A DNA stretch of 64,000 nt from Gammaproteobacteria bacterium. Its GTDB lineage: Bacteria; Pseudomonadota; Gammaproteobacteria; Magnimaribacterales; AG-339-G14. The first letter of the stretch is position 1; each line of letters begins with the position of its first letter. Positions 21,659 to 32,222 of this stretch are shown here, one piece after another. A program made the translations under genes and the position numbers. The stretch is taken from assembly GCA_019652555.1 (NCBI GenBank), contig BPAJ01000002.1:1-64000 (forward strand), given 5' to 3'. The notes below the pieces were generated by a model. That model saw only the letters and a list, made by a program, of their open reading frames with translations. It did no database searches and had not been told where the DNA came from.

Positions 21659-23767
21659 ATGAAAAAAAACGTCAGCGCTTTAATTCTTGTATCGTTAATT
21701 TTTATTGGGTGTACTGACACCTCTTTAGAAGTTGTTGATTTTTCTATTGCAGATAAACCTGTGCCTGTTCCCAGCAAAGACTTTAATGAATTAAGAAATG
21801 CCTACTTTGGCGATCTTCACGTACATACAAGATATTCATTCGATGCATACGTATTTGGCACAACTGCTTCTCCCGATGATGCTTACCGATATGCAAAAGG
21901 TGAAACGATTAAGCATGCTTTAGGTTTTGACATGACGCTAAGAGAACCGCTAGATTTTTATGCAGTTACTGATCATGGCTTTTTTCTAGGAATGATTCCT
22001 GCTTGGGCGGATACTTCTACATACGCTTCCACTCTGCCAGGAGCTGAGATTTACCATAATATAAATGCCCCAGAGAATCAGACTTTAGAGTCTTCTGCAT
22101 ATCGTCTTGGTAGCTTTAGAGGCGCCGTTGAAGCAATTGCAAATCCTTACCCTTGGTATCATCCAAAATTTATTCAAGCTTTTTTATCCAATCACATCTC
22201 ATTAGCTATCCAGTCTTTTGATGACGAAACTCATAAGTCATCTTGGGCAGATGTAGCGAGAGCAGCCAACGAACACAATGATCCTGGAAACTTTACAACT
22301 TTCATTGGTTATGAATTTACGACTTCATCAGATGTAGAAAACGGTAATTTGCATAGAAATGTTATTTTTGAAGGGTCTAAAGCTCCGGAGAGACCTTGGA
22401 CAAGAATTGACTCCATTAATCCTGAAGATTTATGGGCTTGGATGGATAAACTTAGGGACAAGGGTATTGATTCTATTGCAATGCCACACAACTCAAATGG
22501 TTCGAATGGACAAATGTTTGAAGTTGAAAAATTTGATGGTTCGCCAATCGATAAAGAATATGCTTCATTGAGGATGAGAAATGAGCCAATTGTAGAGATG
22601 ACACAAGTCAAAGGTACAAGTGATACTCATCCACTTCTATCGCCAAATGATGAGTGGGCAGATTTCGGTATCATGGACTCAAGAGTCGGAAGCTTCCCTA
22701 GAACTTACTCTCTTCCTTCGGGCGGTTATGTGAGAGATGCTTTTTTTAGAGGAATGGTTCTTGAATGGGAAGATAGAGGAAATCCCTATAAGTTTGGCTT
22801 AATTGGTTCTTCCGATACTCATACAGCAGCTTCTTCTTATGACGAATCAAATTTTTGGTCAAAAATTGGGATCATCGATGCAACACCTGAGGGAAGAGGT
22901 TCTGTGCCGGTAAGTGATTATCAACAAACAATTTTAGGACGTCAGGGTAATTTTGGTGACACGGGTCTACCTATTGAGATCTACCAAGGACAAGAAGGAA
23001 ACTATTTAGAGTCAGGATTTACACAATGGGGTGCTTCAGGTCTAGCTGCCGTGTGGGCTGAAGAAAATACTAGAGAGGCTATCTTCAGTGCATTACGAAG
23101 AAAGGAAACTTTTGCGACAAGTGGAAATAGAATATCTGTTCGTTTCTTTGGCGGATACAACTTTCAAGAATTAGATGTTAATGACGAAAACATTATCCGT
23201 GAAGCTTATGAAAATGGAGTTCCTATGGGCTCTGATTTAGTCTCAGAAGGAAGTAAAGTGCCAAACTTTTTTGTTTGGGCTCAAAGAGCAAAAAATGGAG
23301 CTCCTCTTGAAAGAGTACAAATAATTAAAGGAACCATTAATCAATTTGACGCTGCGCCGAAAGAAGTGGTTTACGACGTAGTTTGTTCAGATGGCGCTGA
23401 GGTAAATCCAATTACAAACAGGTGCCCTGACAATGGAGCTACTGTTAACGTTGAGACTTGTGAAATTTCTGATGATGTTGGATCAGCCGAACTGAAAACA
23501 GTTTGGACAGACCCTGATTTTAATGAAAATGAAAAAGCATTTTACTATGTAAGAGTTTTAGAAAATCCTAGTTGTCCTTGGACCACATGGGATGCAATCA
23601 AAGTAGGATTGAAACCTAGAGAGGACTTACCAAAAACTTTTCAAGAGAGAGCATGGTCTAGTCCTATTTGGTACATTCCAGCTGTACCAAATCCAGGTGG
23701 TGTCTTCACAATTAGGTCAGTATTGGATAATGCTCAAGATTCTCAAGAAATGCTGAATTCCAACTAG
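21659..23767 (+). CDS. DUF3604 domain-containing lipoprotein
   Basis: Lipobox FIGCTD; NAYFGDLHVHTRYSFDAYVFGT; DFYAVTDHGFFLGM; GYEFTTSSDVENGNLHRNVIFEG; GLIGSSDTHTAASSYDESNFW. Confidence 0.93.
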   Translation: MKKNVSALILVSLIFIGCTDTSLEVVDFSIADKPVPVPSKDFNELRNAYFGDLHVHTRYSFDAYVFGTTASPDDAYRYAKGETIKHALGFDMTLREPLDFYAVTDHGFFLGMIPAWADTSTYASTLPGAEIYHNINAPENQTLESSAYRLGSFRGAVEAIANPYPWYHPKFIQAFLSNHISLAIQSFDDETHKSSWADVARAANEHNDPGNFTTFIGYEFTTSSDVENGNLHRNVIFEGSKAPERPWTRIDSINPEDLWAWMDKLRDKGIDSIAMPHNSNGSNGQMFEVEKFDGSPIDKEYASLRMRNEPIVEMTQVKGTSDTHPLLSPNDEWADFGIMDSRVGSFPRTYSLPSGGYVRDAFFRGMVLEWEDRGNPYKFGLIGSSDTHTAASSYDESNFWSKIGIIDATPEGRGSVPVSDYQQTILGRQGNFGDTGLPIEIYQGQEGNYLESGFTQWGASGLAAVWAEENTREAIFSALRRKETFATSGNRISVRFFGGYNFQELDVNDENIIREAYENGVPMGSDLVSEGSKVPNFFVWAQRAKNGAPLERVQIIKGTINQFDAAPKEVVYDVVCSDGAEVNPITNRCPDNGATVNVETCEISDDVGSAELKTVWTDPDFNENEKAFYYVRVLENPSCPWTTWDAIKVGLKPREDLPKTFQERAWSSPIWYIPAVPNPGGVFTIRSVLDNAQDSQEMLNSN

Positions 23768-23793
23768 AATTATTTAAATAATTAATTGGCATC

Positions 23794-25242
23794 ATGATCT
23801 TTGACAGTGCTCATGAGATTCTAGAAAAAATAAAACAAGGAGAAGTATCTTCTTTGGAAGTACTTGAATCCTTTTTAGCCCAAGTTGAAAAAGTAAATCC
23901 AAAAATCAATGCCATCGTTGCTTTAGATATAGAAAGGGCAAAAGAAAAGGCTAAAGAAGCCGATAATAAGATAAGCCTAAAATCCAAACTTGGGCCTTTG
24001 CATGGACTACCCATGACAATTAAGGATGCTTTTGAAGTAGAAGGTATAGTTTCAACCGGTGGAAATCCAGCATGGAAGGATAATATTCCTAAAAGAAATG
24101 CTGAGGCAGTTCAAAGATTGGTTGATGCAGGAGCCATTATTTTTGGAAAAACTAATGTACCTTTTCTTTCTTCTGATTTACAAAGTTTCAATAAGATATA
24201 TGGCACGACCAATAATCCTTGGGATTTGGAAAGAACTCCTGGAGGATCTTCAGGTGGATCTGCTGCAGCTTTGGCAGCGGGTATGACTCCGCTTGAACTT
24301 GGATCAGATATTGGAGGCTCAATAAGAGTTCCAGCTCATTTTTGCGGCCTTTATGGACACAAGCCAAGTTACAACATTATTTCTGAGGTAGGTCATATGC
24401 CTCCACCACCGGGATCAATATTAACTGGGAATGGTTTATCTGTTGCAGGGCCCCTCGCAAGATCCCCTGAAGACTTAGAAATCGCTTTAGATGTTTTAGT
24501 TGCGGCACAAGAACAAGATAGTCAGGCTTGGAAGGTAAAATTGCCGAAAGCCAGGACAAAAAAAATTAAAGAGCTAAAAATTGCTGTCTGGCCTGATGAG
24601 CCATATGCAGAAGCTGACGATGAGATAACTAGTTTAATAAAAGATACAGCAGAGGATTTGAGGCATGCTGGAGCTAAAGTGGAAACTGTAGATTTACCAA
24701 TTAGTTTCGAGGAAATAGATAAGATATATAGTTTGCTCTTAAATCCATTAATGTTGGCAGGCTCTCCAAAAGAAACTTTTGAAACTTTAGCTAAACTAAA
24801 TGAGAGTTTAGATCCAAACGATGTATCTGAACTTGCTAAGGTTGCCCGAGGTTCTGTCCTGAAACATGCAGATTGGGTTCTAGTAAATGCAATAAGACAA
24901 AACATGCGACAAAAATGGAGAGAATTTTTTAACAAATTTGATGTCATATTGTGTCCTACTTGTATTACCCCAGCTTTTAAGCATAACCACAATCCAGTAC
25001 ACGAAAGGAAACTAACCATAAATGGTAAGGACGATGAATATCTCAGAGCAACTTTATGGGCTGGTCCGGCAGTCTCAGCTGGCTTGCCAAGTACAAATGT
25101 TCCCATTGGCATGTCGTCGAACAATCTTCCTATAAGCATGCAGATAACAGGTCCTTACTTGGAAGATAAAACTTGCTTAGAAGTAGCTAAAGTCGTTAGA
25201 AATTTAAGGGGTGGTTTTAAAATTCCCCCAAATCTTCAATAA
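23794..25242 (+). CDS. Amidase (amidase signature family)
   Basis: LHGLPMTIKDAFEVEGIVSTGG; RTPGGSSGGSAAALAAGMTPLELGSDIGGSIRVPAHFCGLYGHKPS. Confidence 0.95.
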   Translation: MIFDSAHEILEKIKQGEVSSLEVLESFLAQVEKVNPKINAIVALDIERAKEKAKEADNKISLKSKLGPLHGLPMTIKDAFEVEGIVSTGGNPAWKDNIPKRNAEAVQRLVDAGAIIFGKTNVPFLSSDLQSFNKIYGTTNNPWDLERTPGGSSGGSAAALAAGMTPLELGSDIGGSIRVPAHFCGLYGHKPSYNIISEVGHMPPPPGSILTGNGLSVAGPLARSPEDLEIALDVLVAAQEQDSQAWKVKLPKARTKKIKELKIAVWPDEPYAEADDEITSLIKDTAEDLRHAGAKVETVDLPISFEEIDKIYSLLLNPLMLAGSPKETFETLAKLNESLDPNDVSELAKVARGSVLKHADWVLVNAIRQNMRQKWREFFNKFDVILCPTCITPAFKHNHNPVHERKLTINGKDDEYLRATLWAGPAVSAGLPSTNVPIGMSSNNLPISMQITGPYLEDKTCLEVAKVVRNLRGGFKIPPNLQ

Positions 25243-25255
25243 CTTTAATCTAAAA

Positions 25256-26056
25256 ATGAAGAAAATTTTAGCTTTTTTTGGAATAGGTGTAATGATCCTC
25301 TTACTGGATTTGATCTTTAATTATGATGAAGATGAATTAAATATTTTTATTTCCGATCAAGAGATTGAAAGTCTGATTTATACATGGGAGTTGCAAGTTG
25401 GAAGATCGCCTACTAAAGAAGATATCAAGAATATTATTGATGATGTTATAAAAGAAGAGATTTTATATCGCGAAGCATTACGATTAAATCTTGATTTAGA
25501 AGATAGAATAATAAAAAGACGTCTTGCCCAAAAAATTTCTTTTTTAAGGGAAGAAACATCTATTGCTCCTCCAGACCTTGCGGAACTTCAAACTTTTTTT
25601 GAGAAAAATTTAAATGATTATGTTTATCCTGAAAAATATACTTTCACACATTATTATTTTTCTTCGGACAGAAATGGCAAACAAAGAGCACAAGAAGCAA
25701 TGAAAAATATCGCAGATAATAACTTGCCTAAAAGTGATCCCTTTATGCTTGGTAAGAATTTTGTTGAGAAGTCTATATTCGAGATTGAAAGAGATTTTGG
25801 TGATAAATTTACAGAATTTTTATACGAACCTACTTTTGATGTTTGGCTGGGGCCTATTCAATCAGCATATGGATATCACATCGTTAAGTTGTTGAACAAA
25901 ATTGAAAGTTTTACACCCAATTTGAATCAAGTAAAAGAAAAAGTAGAAGTTGATTTTTATTTGGAAGAAAAGCAAAAAACTCTGGATTCTTACTTGGCTG
26001 AATTAAGAGACAAATATCAGGTAATAATTAATCCTAAATATATTTTTAATGAATAA
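25256..26056 (+). CDS. Membrane-anchored PpiC-type peptidylprolyl isomerase
   Basis: N-terminal TM; IKEEILYREALRLNLDLEDRIIKRRLAQKISFL; GPIQSAYGYHIVKLLNKIES. Confidence 0.8.
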   Translation: MKKILAFFGIGVMILLLDLIFNYDEDELNIFISDQEIESLIYTWELQVGRSPTKEDIKNIIDDVIKEEILYREALRLNLDLEDRIIKRRLAQKISFLREETSIAPPDLAELQTFFEKNLNDYVYPEKYTFTHYYFSSDRNGKQRAQEAMKNIADNNLPKSDPFMLGKNFVEKSIFEIERDFGDKFTEFLYEPTFDVWLGPIQSAYGYHIVKLLNKIESFTPNLNQVKEKVEVDFYLEEKQKTLDSYLAELRDKYQVIINPKYIFNE

Positions 26057-26996
26057 GGTTCTAGTTTCTTTATTTATTTTTTTTGCATCTACTCTTTTTG
26101 CACATGAATTCAATCCAGCTCATTTACTAATAGAAGAAACTAAAGAGCTTGAATATGAAGCTCTTTGGATGACACCAATTAAAAATCTTGGCACTTCACC
26201 AGAACTTTCTTTTCCTGAAATTTGTGAAATCAATAAAGAACTTCCTTTTCGTCAAGGCAAATACATCTCTGAAAAAATAAATTTGAGTTGCTCTGAGTCA
26301 CTTAGAGGAAAAGCGATTCAAGTTAGTGGCCTAAGCATCCTCAACGATGCACTGGTTACAGTTAATCATTTTAATGGAGAAAGATTTGAGGGTTTAATGA
26401 ATCTCAAAGCTCCTGAAATTATTATTCCTGAAAACAAACAAGTCTATCCTACTGGCTACTTTTATTTAGGAGTAGAACATCTGCTTGGTGGAATTGATCA
26501 TATTGTCTTTGTGCTAGGCTTGATTTTTTTAATCTCTGGATTTATTCCATTGCTTAAAACAATTACTGCATTTACTTTGGCGCATAGTATAACTCTGGCA
26601 ATTTCTGTAATGGGCATATTCAAACTCCCTTCGGCAAGTACAGAAGCCTTGATTGCTCTGACCATAATATATTTGGCTTATGAACTGACAAAAGCAGAAT
26701 CGGAAATAAAAAGACCTTGGTTGATGGCCTTTGGGTTTGGTTTATTGCATGGGTTTGGTTTTGCAGGCGCATTATCTGAAATTGGTATATCAAATGACCA
26801 GCTCTTTCTTTCCTTGCTGTTCTTTAACATCGGTATTGAGATAGGTCAGCTTATGGTTATTCCCATTGTTGGTATTATCATTTTCTTCTTAAATAAAATT
26901 GAACTTAAAAATCTATTTAGAAACTTTGTGACTTATGGGATTGGTGGTTTGGGTTGTTTTTGGTTCATGACTAGGATTTGGAGTATCGTTATTTAA
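26049..26996 (+). CDS. HupE/UreJ family membrane protein
   Basis: GVEHLLGGIDHIVFVLGLIFLI; TAFTLAHSITLAISV; LTIIYLAYELTKAES; FGFGLLHGFGFAGALSEIG; NIGIEIGQL. Confidence 0.9.
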   Translation: MNKVLVSLFIFFASTLFAHEFNPAHLLIEETKELEYEALWMTPIKNLGTSPELSFPEICEINKELPFRQGKYISEKINLSCSESLRGKAIQVSGLSILNDALVTVNHFNGERFEGLMNLKAPEIIIPENKQVYPTGYFYLGVEHLLGGIDHIVFVLGLIFLISGFIPLLKTITAFTLAHSITLAISVMGIFKLPSASTEALIALTIIYLAYELTKAESEIKRPWLMAFGFGLLHGFGFAGALSEIGISNDQLFLSLLFFNIGIEIGQLMVIPIVGIIIFFLNKIELKNLFRNFVTYGIGGLGCFWFMTRIWSIVI

Positions 26997-27574
26997 TGAA
27001 CCCAACTTTTAATGCCCCTTTAGTTTTGTTAATGCAAAACTTTTTCACAATTGCTTTTTTTGTCTTTATTACAATTTGCATTTTTCTTTACCAATCTAAA
27101 AGCAAATATCTGATCGCTTTTTTGCCTTTGCTGGCTCTTTCTTTTCATCAATTTGAAGAATATGTCTTGTCTCCCCTTTTATTCGGAGATTTTTATCATT
27201 TTTTAAATTGGGCATTTAGGAATGGCATGGATATTTCCCCCATGGAAGTTACGCTGATAAACCTTATTCCCTATGTAATCCTTCTCCCTGCTTTAATTAT
27301 TTCCAAAGCACGCTCGGAGAAGGTTTTTGGCATATTTTTCTTATTTAACAATGCTCTTACAATGGCAAACGCAAGCTTTCATATCGGCATTTCGACTGCG
27401 CAAAATACATTCAGTCCGGGAATGATAAGCTCTCTATTCTTTTACATTCCACTTTTCGTTTATGCAATTTTACTGAACAAAGATATGGGGCTTTCAAACA
27501 AACCAATTATTGCTATCAGCCTGTATGGATTCATAGGGCATTACGTTCTTATCTGGTTAATAAATATTTTTTAA
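26996..27574 (+). CDS. HXXEE domain-containing membrane protein
   Basis: SFHQFEEYVLSPLLFGDF, NNALTMANASFHIGISTAQNTFSPG; overlaps the HupE stop (TAATG). Confidence 0.75.
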   Translation: MNPTFNAPLVLLMQNFFTIAFFVFITICIFLYQSKSKYLIAFLPLLALSFHQFEEYVLSPLLFGDFYHFLNWAFRNGMDISPMEVTLINLIPYVILLPALIISKARSEKVFGIFFLFNNALTMANASFHIGISTAQNTFSPGMISSLFFYIPLFVYAILLNKDMGLSNKPIIAISLYGFIGHYVLIWLINIF

Positions 27575-28606
27575 CTAATCAGCAGCAAAAGCTGCGATGC
27601 TTCTCGCTGTTTCTTGACTTACTTCCGGACAAGAAAGCACCATTGTATCCGTTCCATGAATAGTTCCAGATAGTACTCTGCACTGTGCTTCAACATTTGC
27701 TCTTCTAAGTAATCTGTAAAAATTTATTCCCTCATCTCTTAGCGGATCGCACTCGTTAACGCTTATGAAGGTTTTTGGCAGGTCTTTGACATCATCCTCT
27801 TTAGCAAAGCCAGGCCATGCAAGAGGGTTTCGCTTTTCCCAGTCTTCGATTCCGTAAACCACAGCGCCGTGATCATTGTGCAAATCCAACATGATGCCGT
27901 TATTTTCCGTGGAAGATGGATTTTCCGGTAAGGGCCAAATACCTGCAATGTAGGGACATAATGCATAAAGGCCTTTAATTTCGTTTGATCTGCCATCTTG
28001 TGATAACTTCATTCCAGTCGCAAGAGTCAAGTTCCCTCCACCACTTTCACCTGAAATCACAATTCTCTCTGGATCGATATTGAGTTGTTTTGCATTAGCC
28101 TTGATGTAATTAAATCCAGAGACACAATCGTTCAGGCCTGCTGGAAAAGGAGCCACTTCTGGTGCGGAAGATGGAACCCTTGCATTTCTAAAGTCAACCA
28201 TGATTACGGAAACATTCTGATGGGCTATAAGCCTGCCAAAGGCTTGGTATAACTTATAGAAACAAGAGCCGATCTCCATACCGCCTCCATGAATATAATA
28301 AACACAAGGCAATTCATCTTCATTATCAGGTCTTATGTTTAACAGTTTTATAGTATTACCATCTGGCTGTGACTCGATTTCAATGGTTTCGTTTTTAAGC
28401 CCCTCAAAGGAGATGGCTTCATCCAGAGCGGGGTCATTAAAAATAGCCTCATAGATCATGAGTTCTATTTTCCCTTCTTCGGTATCAACCTTAGCAAGCA
28501 TCTCTTCTCTTGATGGACTGGAAGCGAGCTCAGGAAAATCTATATCTTTAAATTGTTCCTTGATTCTTGGATCTATTCTTGGATCTTCTGTTATTTTGTT
28601 AGCCAT
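27575..28606 (-). CDS. Alpha/beta hydrolase (HSL-type esterase)
   Basis: YYIHGGGMEIGS, VISGESGGGNLTLA, ECDPLRDEG. Confidence 0.92.
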   Translation of the reverse strand: MANKITEDPRIDPRIKEQFKDIDFPELASSPSREEMLAKVDTEEGKIELMIYEAIFNDPALDEAISFEGLKNETIEIESQPDGNTIKLLNIRPDNEDELPCVYYIHGGGMEIGSCFYKLYQAFGRLIAHQNVSVIMVDFRNARVPSSAPEVAPFPAGLNDCVSGFNYIKANAKQLNIDPERIVISGESGGGNLTLATGMKLSQDGRSNEIKGLYALCPYIAGIWPLPENPSSTENNGIMLDLHNDHGAVVYGIEDWEKRNPLAWPGFAKEDDVKDLPKTFISVNECDPLRDEGINFYRLLRRANVEAQCRVLSGTIHGTDTMVLSCPEVSQETARSIAAFAAD

Positions 28607-28709
28607 AATAATTTTCTCCCTGTAAAAATTTATTATAGAGCTAAATTTTTAAAATTTATCAATTTTTAAAAACTTTGGATTTAAGCATTGCTCATGTTAA
28701 AAATAACTT

Positions 28710-29876
28710 ATGAAGGTTTTAGTTTTAGGAGGAAGTGGTGGAATGGGAAGATTCACTTCAAGAGCGATAAGCTCTCTTGAGGGTATCAGCTCAATTACCA
28801 TTGCCGATTTAAATGCAAAAGCGGTTGAAGCATTTGCTAACTCTTTTGAAAGTAGCAAAATAAAAGGCATAGGTCTAAATGTTTTAGATAAAGGAAAGTT
28901 GAAAAGTATCTTGGCTGACCATGATGTAGTTCTAAACCTTACTGGTCCGTTCTTCAAATTCGCGTTTCCAGTTTTAGAAGCTGCTTTAGAAGAAAATTGC
29001 CACTATCTAGATATTTGCGATGATTGGGAGCCGACAGAAAAAATGTTTACTTTGAATCAGTTAGCTGAAGAAAAAAATAAACTTGCAATTATCGGTCTTG
29101 GTGCAAGTCCTGGAATAACAAATTTCCTTGCCTTAAGAGCCATGTCTGAATTAGATGAAGTTAAAAAAGTCTATACGGGGTGGGATATTTCATCGGCACA
29201 GCCAGAAGAAGAAAGCTCACAGTCAGACGTGAATGCGGCTATGCTTCATGGCATTGAACAAATGGTTGGTAGGGTTAAAGTGTTTATCAACAATAAATTT
29301 AAACTGGTTCGGCCATTAAAAAAAGTTCATATCAACTATCCAGAAATAGGAGATTTCAAAGCCAGTATATTTGGCCATCCAGAGGCTATAACTTTTCCAC
29401 ATCATTATCCTGAAATTTCAGAAAGTTTGAACCTGATGCATGGCGAAGACATGAGTTTTAGATTTATATTCAAACTACTGAGGTTTTTCATAGAGATTAA
29501 AGTATTACCAAAGAAGACTGCTGCAAGAGTTTTAGAATGGCTTGAAACAAAGGATTCTAGTTCTCCTAAAGATATGGTTAATTCACTTCCAGGAGTTTAC
29601 GGCTTGGCCGAGGGTTTTAAAAACGGAGTAGAAACTGCTGTTGCAGTTACGCTGGATAGTACAAATGAAATGCTTGAAAAAATGTCAATGGGAGAGGCAA
29701 CTGGATATCCTCTTGCATGCGGCCTGAAAATGTTAATTGAAGGTAAATTGAGTAAGTCTGGAGTTCTAGCGCCAGAAGCTTGCGGTATAAATCCAGATTA
29801 TTTTTTTCAAGAATTAAGTGGCTTTTTCGACCGGAAAGATCATTTGAAAACTATTGTTACTCGAAATAGTTTGTAG
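28710..29876 (+). CDS. Saccharopine dehydrogenase-like NADP-binding protein
   Basis: MKVLVLGGSGGMGRFTSRAISS...VVLNLTGPFFKFAFPVLEAALEENCHYLDICDDWEPTEKM...GASPGITNFLALRAM. Confidence 0.88.
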   Translation: MKVLVLGGSGGMGRFTSRAISSLEGISSITIADLNAKAVEAFANSFESSKIKGIGLNVLDKGKLKSILADHDVVLNLTGPFFKFAFPVLEAALEENCHYLDICDDWEPTEKMFTLNQLAEEKNKLAIIGLGASPGITNFLALRAMSELDEVKKVYTGWDISSAQPEEESSQSDVNAAMLHGIEQMVGRVKVFINNKFKLVRPLKKVHINYPEIGDFKASIFGHPEAITFPHHYPEISESLNLMHGEDMSFRFIFKLLRFFIEIKVLPKKTAARVLEWLETKDSSSPKDMVNSLPGVYGLAEGFKNGVETAVAVTLDSTNEMLEKMSMGEATGYPLACGLKMLIEGKLSKSGVLAPEACGINPDYFFQELSGFFDRKDHLKTIVTRNSL

Positions 29877-29881
29877 CTTTT

Positions 29882-30325
29882 TTAAAGCCAACGCCTTACT
29901 TTGTCTTTATAAATTAAATACTCCTCTCCAAATGTTTCTTCCATCTGAACTTCCTCTTTAATTACAAACATGTTTCTTACAATAAAGAAAAAAACTATCA
30001 AAAAAATGAAATTTAGAGGATTATTTAAGATTATTAGTAACCCCAATAGAAAAGAATTCATTCCGACATACATTGGGTTTCTTGTGTATTTATAGAAGCC
30101 CTCAGTAATCAGGGTAGTAGATTCACTAAAGGGAACTACTCCAGTTTTTGCCTTTAAAAATTTTGAAATTGAATTGAAAGCTAACAAAAAGCCAAGTCCA
30201 ATCAAAAATAGCCCAACCAAATTCAAAGGTAAAGTCTGTGTGGGTGTTTCGGTGAAGAACCAAGTAGCGAGCATGCATAAAGAAAGAACTAATAAATAAT
30301 GAGGTGGATAAAATTTCATCCTCAC
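29882..30325 (-). CDS. Isoprenylcysteine carboxyl methyltransferase-like (ICMT/PEMT family) membrane protein
   Basis: TEGFYKYTRNPMYVGMNSFLLGLLI...EVQMEETFGEEYLIYKDKVRRWL. Confidence 0.88.
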   Translation of the reverse strand: MRMKFYPPHYLLVLSLCMLATWFFTETPTQTLPLNLVGLFLIGLGFLLAFNSISKFLKAKTGVVPFSESTTLITEGFYKYTRNPMYVGMNSFLLGLLIILNNPLNFIFLIVFFFIVRNMFVIKEEVQMEETFGEEYLIYKDKVRRWL

Positions 30326-30400
30326 ATTGTAATATTTATAGAATTAAAATCACTACCCTCTTTAAATGAATGATTAATTTTGACTTAATAACTGCCTTTT

Positions 30401-30517
30401 ATGGATAACCCTACCTTTCTCGCAAACGTATTTTTCTTTACGTTCTCATTTGTCTGGTTTATCTTTGTAGCCGTCGGTAGCCATATTTTCCGAAGGTATT
30501 ACAAAGATAGAAAATGA
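30401..30517 (+). CDS. 38-aa small membrane protein overlapping the glucokinase start (not in ORF track)
   Basis: MDNPTFLANVFFFTFSFVWFIFVAVGSHIFRRYYKDRK*; stop overlaps the glucokinase start in ATGA. Confidence 0.55.
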   Translation: MDNPTFLANVFFFTFSFVWFIFVAVGSHIFRRYYKDRK

Positions 30518-31407
30518 AAAACGCCCTTTTAATAGATCTAGGCGGCACAAACATCAGACATGCGTTTTTCTTAGAGAACACACTATCCAATATTTCAAAA
30601 AAGAAAATCTCTGATGAGGATTTCATTCCATATCTGTCAAAATTATTAAAAGAGAAAAAAGAGGATATTGATTATCTTGTTGTAGCTGCAGCTGGGCCCA
30701 ATAATAAAAAATCAATTAAGCTAACCAATAGAAAGCTCATCATAGAAGCTGCTGAATTAGAAACTAGACTCAATTTAAAAAAATGCTTGCTATTGAATGA
30801 CTGGGAGGCAGTAGCCCATGCTCTAAATCAATTGCATCCAAAATCTTTCTTGACCATTAAGGAAGGATCCCCTTCTAATAAAAATACTTTGTTGATAGGA
30901 CCTGGAACTGGTCTTGGAGTTACGCTGATTGTCGATGATCAAGTAATTCCGACTGAATATGGAAATGTTTTAAGCCCAACTGCAAGAATGTTAGATAACT
31001 TTAAGTTGAATGATAGTAAAAAATTCTCCTCTCTTGAAAGCATTTTAAGTGGCCCAGGTATTGAAATGCTCTATGAAGAAAAATTTCAAAAGAAACTTTC
31101 TTCTGAAGAAATAATCAAATTAGCTTTACATGGTAATGAAAACGAATTTTATATCATAGATAATTTTTTGAAGACCTTCTTTATGACTGTTGATGATTTG
31201 GTTTTAGCATTTTCAATTGAAAAAATAATTCTGGGAGGATCCATCATGAATTCTTTAGAGCCGATGTTAGCTTCCGCGCAGAACTATCTTATCTCTGAAG
31301 CAAATCCCAAATATTCTCAATTAATAGATAAACTCCAAGCCATCCTCTTGCTAGAGGATGAACCTGGAATTTTTGGGTGCTTAGACCTTTTAAAAAATAC
31401 CGATTGA
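30514..31407 (+). CDS. glk: Glucokinase
   Basis: ALLIDLGGTNIRHAF, LLNDWEAVAHAL, LLIGPGTGLGVTLI, GGSI. Confidence 0.85.
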   Translation: MKNALLIDLGGTNIRHAFFLENTLSNISKKKISDEDFIPYLSKLLKEKKEDIDYLVVAAAGPNNKKSIKLTNRKLIIEAAELETRLNLKKCLLLNDWEAVAHALNQLHPKSFLTIKEGSPSNKNTLLIGPGTGLGVTLIVDDQVIPTEYGNVLSPTARMLDNFKLNDSKKFSSLESILSGPGIEMLYEEKFQKKLSSEEIIKLALHGNENEFYIIDNFLKTFFMTVDDLVLAFSIEKIILGGSIMNSLEPMLASAQNYLISEANPKYSQLIDKLQAILLLEDEPGIFGCLDLLKNTD

Positions 31408-31410
31408 GTA

Positions 31411-32222
31411 TTAGCTCGTTGGCACTTCCGCTGAATTGTAATATCTGGGTTCAAGACAATCTGAAACCATGTTCCAATTGTCCTCAACTTCTGGGTTAAG
31501 ATTTTGCCACTCTGCTTCAAAGGCTTGCCTTGCCTCTTCAGATTGGTAAAAGTTTCCCCAAAAAAAATCTACTTCGTCTGTTTCATAATCAGGTCCTAAA
31601 ATCACATAACTAAAAGGACCAGGTAAGCGATTCGGTACTATTCAAAAACATCTTCAAGTTGATTTATCACTTCTCTAAGATCTTTGCCTTCTTTCCCATC
31701 TTTGTATAAACATTGATGGTATTCAGAAACAAAACTCTCGGGGTTAAATTCGCCTAAAGTATCATTTGCCCGAGCAATGTAAGCATCAAAAGAAAATCTA
31801 TTTTCGCCATCGCAAGAAAGGATCTCAGCTGTATCTTCTGCCCAGGCAGTCGCATTCTCATTTGAACTCCAAACTTCCCAAGCTGCCTCTGCATCAGTTT
31901 TTGAATTCCAAATCAACTGCCAAAAGCCATCTTCTTCATCTTCAGATAATCTTTGTACATGCTGGATTCCATAAGCTGATGCCAAAGGCGAGTTTACCTC
32001 TACCAAAAGATCTTGCCATTCAGGCAAAACATCGTTTCTAAAGTTTTCTGCAGAGTAGTAAACGCCTTCTTGACAGGGAACATACTCCATATAAAACATT
32101 TGAGGGTATTCATCTGAACCAAGATTTGAAAAGGATAAATCCATTTCATCTTCTGAAGAACTGCAAGAAATTATCAACAAACAAAGGGATAAAATTAAAT
32201 ATATCTTTTTCATCTTATTCAA
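31411..32222 (-). CDS. Lipoprotein with repeated alpha/beta-barrel-like halves, frameshift near 31635
   Basis: Lipobox LIISCSSSED; ORF 31638-32222 continues in another frame as VILGPDYETDEVDFFWGNFYQSEEARQAFEAEWQNLNPEVEDNWNMVSDCLEPRYYNSAEVPTS*. Confidence 0.65.

Noticed and set aside
24522-25139. 205-aa ORF antisense to the amidase
   Set aside because: Lies wholly opposite a strongly conserved amidase; composition (Ser-rich) is typical of a spurious antisense frame.
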